Below are positions 4,711 to 6,315 of a stretch of DNA of 6,315 nucleotides, in pieces; the stretch's first letter is position 1, and every line of letters begins with the position of its first letter. Source of the stretch: PVC group bacterium (GTDB lineage Bacteria; Verrucomicrobiota; Kiritimatiellia; SS1-B-03-39; PXDE01). The DNA lies in NCBI GenBank assembly GCA_003566475.1, contig PXDE01000185.1, positions 1 through 6,315 of the forward strand, in the 5' to 3' direction. The notes under the pieces are model-generated. The model did no database searches and had not been told where the DNA came from. It worked only from the letters and a program-made list of their open reading frames with translations. Position numbers and translations under genes: made by a program.

Positions 4711-4853
4711 AGCCCCCCGCCGCGAAGCGGCCCCTCCCAATCCCGAATCCCCAGACTTGTCCGACGAAGCGCCCGGGCGAAGTCGGATCCCAGCGGCGCA
4801 GCCGCCCCCCCAATCCCCAGTCCCCAATCCCAAATCCCCGCCGCGAAGCGGCC
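4711..4853 (-). repeat. Inverted G-rich repeats and mini-hairpins
   Basis: Contents on the plus strand: GCCGC-GAA-GCGGC hairpin (4719-4731); CCCAATCCCGAATCCCC (about 4736-4752); an inverted, degenerate copy of the dispersed hairpin element (4754-4790, TCCGAC/GTCGGA arms); a GCGGC-GCA-GCCGC hairpin (4793-4805); CCCCAATCCCCAGTCCCC with continuation (4807-4839); and a second GCCGC-GAA-GCGGC hairpin (4840-4852). The GGGGATT units are therefore on the minus strand, opposite to those at 4040-4219, so the four-helix-bundle gene is framed by inverted repeats. No gene is visible. Confidence 0.7.
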
Positions 4854-4959
4854 AGGCTTCGCCCCGGTCAATTCCCGGGGGCGGGAATCTACGGCCGGTC
4901 TGGATTGGGGGGAACACGGGCATGCCCGGTTCGGCAGTCAGCGGTCAGTCATCGGAGAG

Positions 4960-5065
4960 GAACCACGAATGGACACCAATGGCCACGAATGTCGGCGATG
5001 GCGGGAAGACGGGCCGGACCTTCGACTCTCTCCCATTCGTGTGGATTCGTGTTCATTCGTGGTTC
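4960..5065. repeat. Palindromic pair of CACGAAT repeats, outward header
   Basis: Arms 4960-4991 (GAACCACGAATGGACACC and on) and 5034-5065 (ends TTCATTCGTGGTTC) are 32-nt imperfect inverted repeats around a 42-nt spacer. Here the GAACCAC headers are on the outside, the reverse of the four elements at 412-1398, where they face the loop. A shorter TTCGTGGTTC at 5078-5087 runs into the stop codon of the regulator gene, whose TGA is part of TGAACCACGAA. Confidence 0.75.
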
Positions 5066-5085
5066 AAGGTCGGGTGGTTCGTGGT

Positions 5086-5583
5086 TCAGATCATGCGCCG
5101 GACCAGCGGATGCTGGAGGAGGCCGGAGACTTTGGCTCGGGTGGCCTCGGCGTGGCGGAGGCGGTCGAGCAGGATCGCCTCGTCGCCGTCGGTCCGGCCT
5201 TTGGCGGCGGCCTCGAAGGTGCGGATGGCCTCCTGGAACTGCCGGCCCGCGGAGTCGAGCTTGCGCTGGAGGGCGTCGAGCACCCCGTTGCGGAGGATCT
5301 GCCGGGGATCCTCCTCGGCCTCGTAGAAGTCGCGCCGGTCGCCCTTGCGCCAGACCCGGCGGATGGCCCCCCAGCCCGCGAGCTGGCGGGTGGCCAGGCT
5401 GATGCTGGCCTTGCTCACCCCCAGCTCCTCGGCCAGCTCGTCGAGGCAGAGGGGCCGGGGGGCGAGGTAGAGGACGACGAAGAGCTGGCCGAGGAGCTTG
5501 TTGACCCCGAAGGAGGCGGCGGTGCGCCCCCCGGCGTCGATCAGCTCGTGGCGGGCCTGGCGGGTGGGGGAGGGGGAGTTCAT
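5086..5583 (-). CDS. GbsR/MarR-family transcriptional regulator
   Basis: A 165-residue winged-helix protein of the GbsR branch of the MarR superfamily (COG1510-like). The N-terminal part (1-40) forms the first helices. The DNA-binding helix-turn-helix is CLDELAEELGVSKASISLAT (46-65), with the wing AIRRVWRKGDRRDFYEAE (73-90). The remainder (93-160) is charged helical sequence expected to make the dimer interface. Well-studied members (GbsR, OpcR) repress osmoprotectant genes, but the family is wide and the ligand cannot be read here. The start at ATG 5583 fits the family length. No ribosome site is visible upstream; a perfect palindrome lies there instead, which suggests self-repression. The TGA stop is shared with a repeat. 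No target gene is adjacent on either side in this window. Confidence 0.88.
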   Translation of the reverse strand: MNSPSPTRQARHELIDAGGRTAASFGVNKLLGQLFVVLYLAPRPLCLDELAEELGVSKASISLATRQLAGWGAIRRVWRKGDRRDFYEAEEDPRQILRNGVLDALQRKLDSAGRQFQEAIRTFEAAAKGRTDGDEAILLDRLRHAEATRAKVSGLLQHPLVRRMI

Positions 5584-5588
5584 GATTG

Positions 5589-5604
5589 TTTAGAAGATTC
5601 TAAA
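5589..5604 (-). promoter_or_regulatory. Candidate operator of the GbsR/MarR gene
   Basis: TTTAGAA-TC-TTCTAAA on the minus strand is a perfect 7+7 palindrome ending 5 nt before the ATG at 5583. It stands out as AT-rich in GC-rich surroundings. MarR-type dimers bind such sites. TAGAAT within it resembles a -10 hexamer, which would give a very short or absent leader. Autoregulation is inferred. Confidence 0.6.
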
Positions 5605-5643
5605 TGAAGGGATGGGTTGAGGCAACCACGAAATACTCGCCTG

Positions 5644-5675
5644 CTCTGGAATGGGGCCCCTGCCCCATTCCAGAG
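5644..5675. repeat. Perfect 14-bp hairpin upstream of the regulator gene
   Basis: CTCTGGAATGGGGC (5644-5657) and GCCCCATTCCAGAG (5662-5675) pair perfectly around CCCT. No T-run follows on either strand. It lies about 60 bp upstream of the regulator start. It could be a bidirectional transcription barrier or another mini-palindrome. Confidence 0.7.
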
Positions 5676-5729
5676 ATAGAAGAGAGGGGAGGGGAGGGGG
5701 CGCTTCGCGCCGGGAACCCCGCGCAACCC

Positions 5730-5753
5730 ATCACCGATCATCGATCACTGACC
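5730..5753 (+). repeat. GATCACT 7-bp tandem repeat
   Basis: CATCACCGATCATCGATCACT: the same 7-bp unit type as at 2171-2200 and 6171-6214. Confidence 0.55.
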
Positions 5754-5776
5754 TCCGTCCACCCGCCCCGCAGGCT

Positions 5777-5934
5777 GTAGCTCCCACTTCCAAGTGGGAG
5801 TTTTCTGCGGACGTAGCTCCCATCTCCGAATGGGAGTCTCTGCGGACGTAGCTCCCACTTCCAGGTGGGAGTCTCCGGTGCACCTCTGGGCGCGGGAAGA
5901 ACCCAAGAGACACCCAGTCGGAACTGGGTGCTAC
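5777..5934 (+). repeat. Array of four GTAG-headed mini-hairpins
   Basis: Three direct units each read GTAGCTCCCA-n-TGGGAG: stems at 5781-5800 (CTCCCACTT/AAGTGGGAG), 5817-5836 (CTCCCAT/ATGGGAG) and 5852-5871 (CTCCCAC/GTGGGAG), joined by TCTGCGGACGTAG-like linkers. A fourth unit at 5911-5934 is inverted (CACCCAGT/ACTGGGTG, then CTAC). Loops are compensated, so pairing is kept although sequence varies. All share TTCC or TCCG at the tip. Mini-hairpin arrays of this kind resemble REP-type elements. No partner transposase is in the window. Confidence 0.75.
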
Positions 5935-5961
5935 GGGGAGCGACTCCGTGCCCTCCGCAGA

Positions 5962-6029
5962 CGCCCCACACCCCACATCGCGCCAAGGGCGCTCCCCTTT
6001 GCGATCTCTGCGTTCTTTGCGGCTATTCC
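5962..6029 (-). repeat. Inverted partial copy of the composite repeat
   Basis: Read on the minus strand this gives GGAATAGCCGCAAAGAACGC, GCAGAGATCGCAAAGG, a degenerate GAGCGCCC..GGCGC, then GTGTGGGGTG. It matches the 62-bp block at 2027-2088 and the GTGTGGG units after it, with several substitutions. Confidence 0.75.
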
Positions 6030-6062
6030 ATCTGGGGTCGGGAGCAGGCGGGAACGAGAATT

Positions 6063-6098
6063 GGCCACAAAGAACGCAAAGAGCGCAAAGAAGGAGGG
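6063..6098 (+). repeat. CACAAAGAACGC 9-bp-period repeat and neighbouring hairpin
   Basis: GGCCACAAAGAACGCAAAGA with continuation, units of CGCAAAGAN. The reverse copy is at 2648-2680. A CCGCCCC/GGGGCGG hairpin follows at 6120-6141. No gene is visible from 5605 to the right end of the window. Confidence 0.65.
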
Positions 6099-6170
6099 AA
6101 GGTCGGGGGCCTTCGGACTCCGCCCCAGCAGAGCGGGGCGGCACCAGGGCGCAGCGAAGCCGCATCCTGG

Positions 6171-6214
6171 CCAGTGACCAGTGATCGGTGATCAGTGATC
6201 AGTGATCAGTGATC
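6171..6214 (+). repeat. GTGATCA 7-bp tandem repeat, longest copy
   Basis: Six consecutive 7-bp units (CCAGTGA, CCAGTGATCGGTGATC, then AGTGATC repeated). It is the purest copy of the family seen at 2171, 2394 and 5730. Confidence 0.75.
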
Positions 6215-6226
6215 AAATTCGAATCA

Positions 6227-6315
6227 GTAGCGTCTCATAGGACGAGGAATTTTGGAATAGTGGAATCACTGGCGTCCCACAGGGACGCTGAATGATGGAA
6301 TAATGGAAGACTGGA
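6227..6315 (+). repeat. Mini-hairpins and TGGAATAA tandem units at the right edge
   Basis: A perfect stem GCGTCCC-ACA-GGGACGC (6272-6288) and a weaker related stem CGTC/GACG (6231-6244) alternate with TGGAATAGTGGAATCACTGG and TGGAATAATGGAAGACTGGA units. The repeat is cut by the window end. Confidence 0.6.

Noticed and set aside
4657..5607. Plus-strand open frame of 316 codons
   Set aside because: It runs antisense through repeats and the regulator gene, and contains repeat-derived peptides (PIRVDSCSFVVQ). No family is recognisable.
5644..5675. Intrinsic terminator
   Set aside because: The stem is perfect, but no T-run follows on either strand and no gene ends beside it.

Overview
This is a GC-rich window with low coding density. 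Single bacterial genes, all on the minus strand, sit in a dense patchwork of short-period repeats and small palindromes. The repeats translate into peptides such as NHGWTRIDTD and CASVFIRGSS. In my experience such sequence, together with GxxExxY proteins, four-helix-bundle (S23/IVP) proteins and MNT/HepT genes, is typical of Planctomycetota/Verrucomicrobiota/Lentisphaerota-like genomes and related metagenomic lineages. An O-antigen-ligase-type membrane protein points to a Gram-negative envelope. The phylum assignment is an inference.

Layout from left to right. 1-204 is repeat-rich. 205-411 is the C-terminal relic of a HepT toxin. 412-1398 holds four copies of a roughly 95-bp imperfect palindrome that alternate with an intact GxxExxY gene (519-899) and two short stretches that look like decayed gene ends. 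1399-1803 is an intact MNT nucleotidyltransferase (MntA-type antitoxin). 1804-2677 has no gene, only repeats, including a 62-bp perfect duplication. 2678-4006 is an O-antigen-ligase/polymerase-like membrane protein whose ribosome site and GTG start lie in a perfect 20-bp hairpin. 4040-4219 is a G-rich tandem duplication. 4235-4678 is a four-helix-bundle protein. 4705-5065 holds inverted G-rich repeats and a second kind of palindrome. 5086-5583 is a GbsR/MarR regulator with a perfect palindromic operator candidate just upstream. 5605-6315 has no gene and holds hairpin arrays and tandem 7-mers.

The genes do not form an obvious pathway. The most striking pattern is at 412-1398. On the minus strand, four stop codons (two of real genes, two of relic frames) are each followed by the same 12-15 nt spacer and then by the same palindromic element. 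This gives a repeating unit of gene, stop, palindrome, next gene, which resembles a cassette array or a shared 3'-end module. The MNT gene and its expected HepT partner lie at opposite ends of this array, as if the array had split a toxin-antitoxin pair. I see no transposase, integrase, CRISPR array, tRNA or rRNA.
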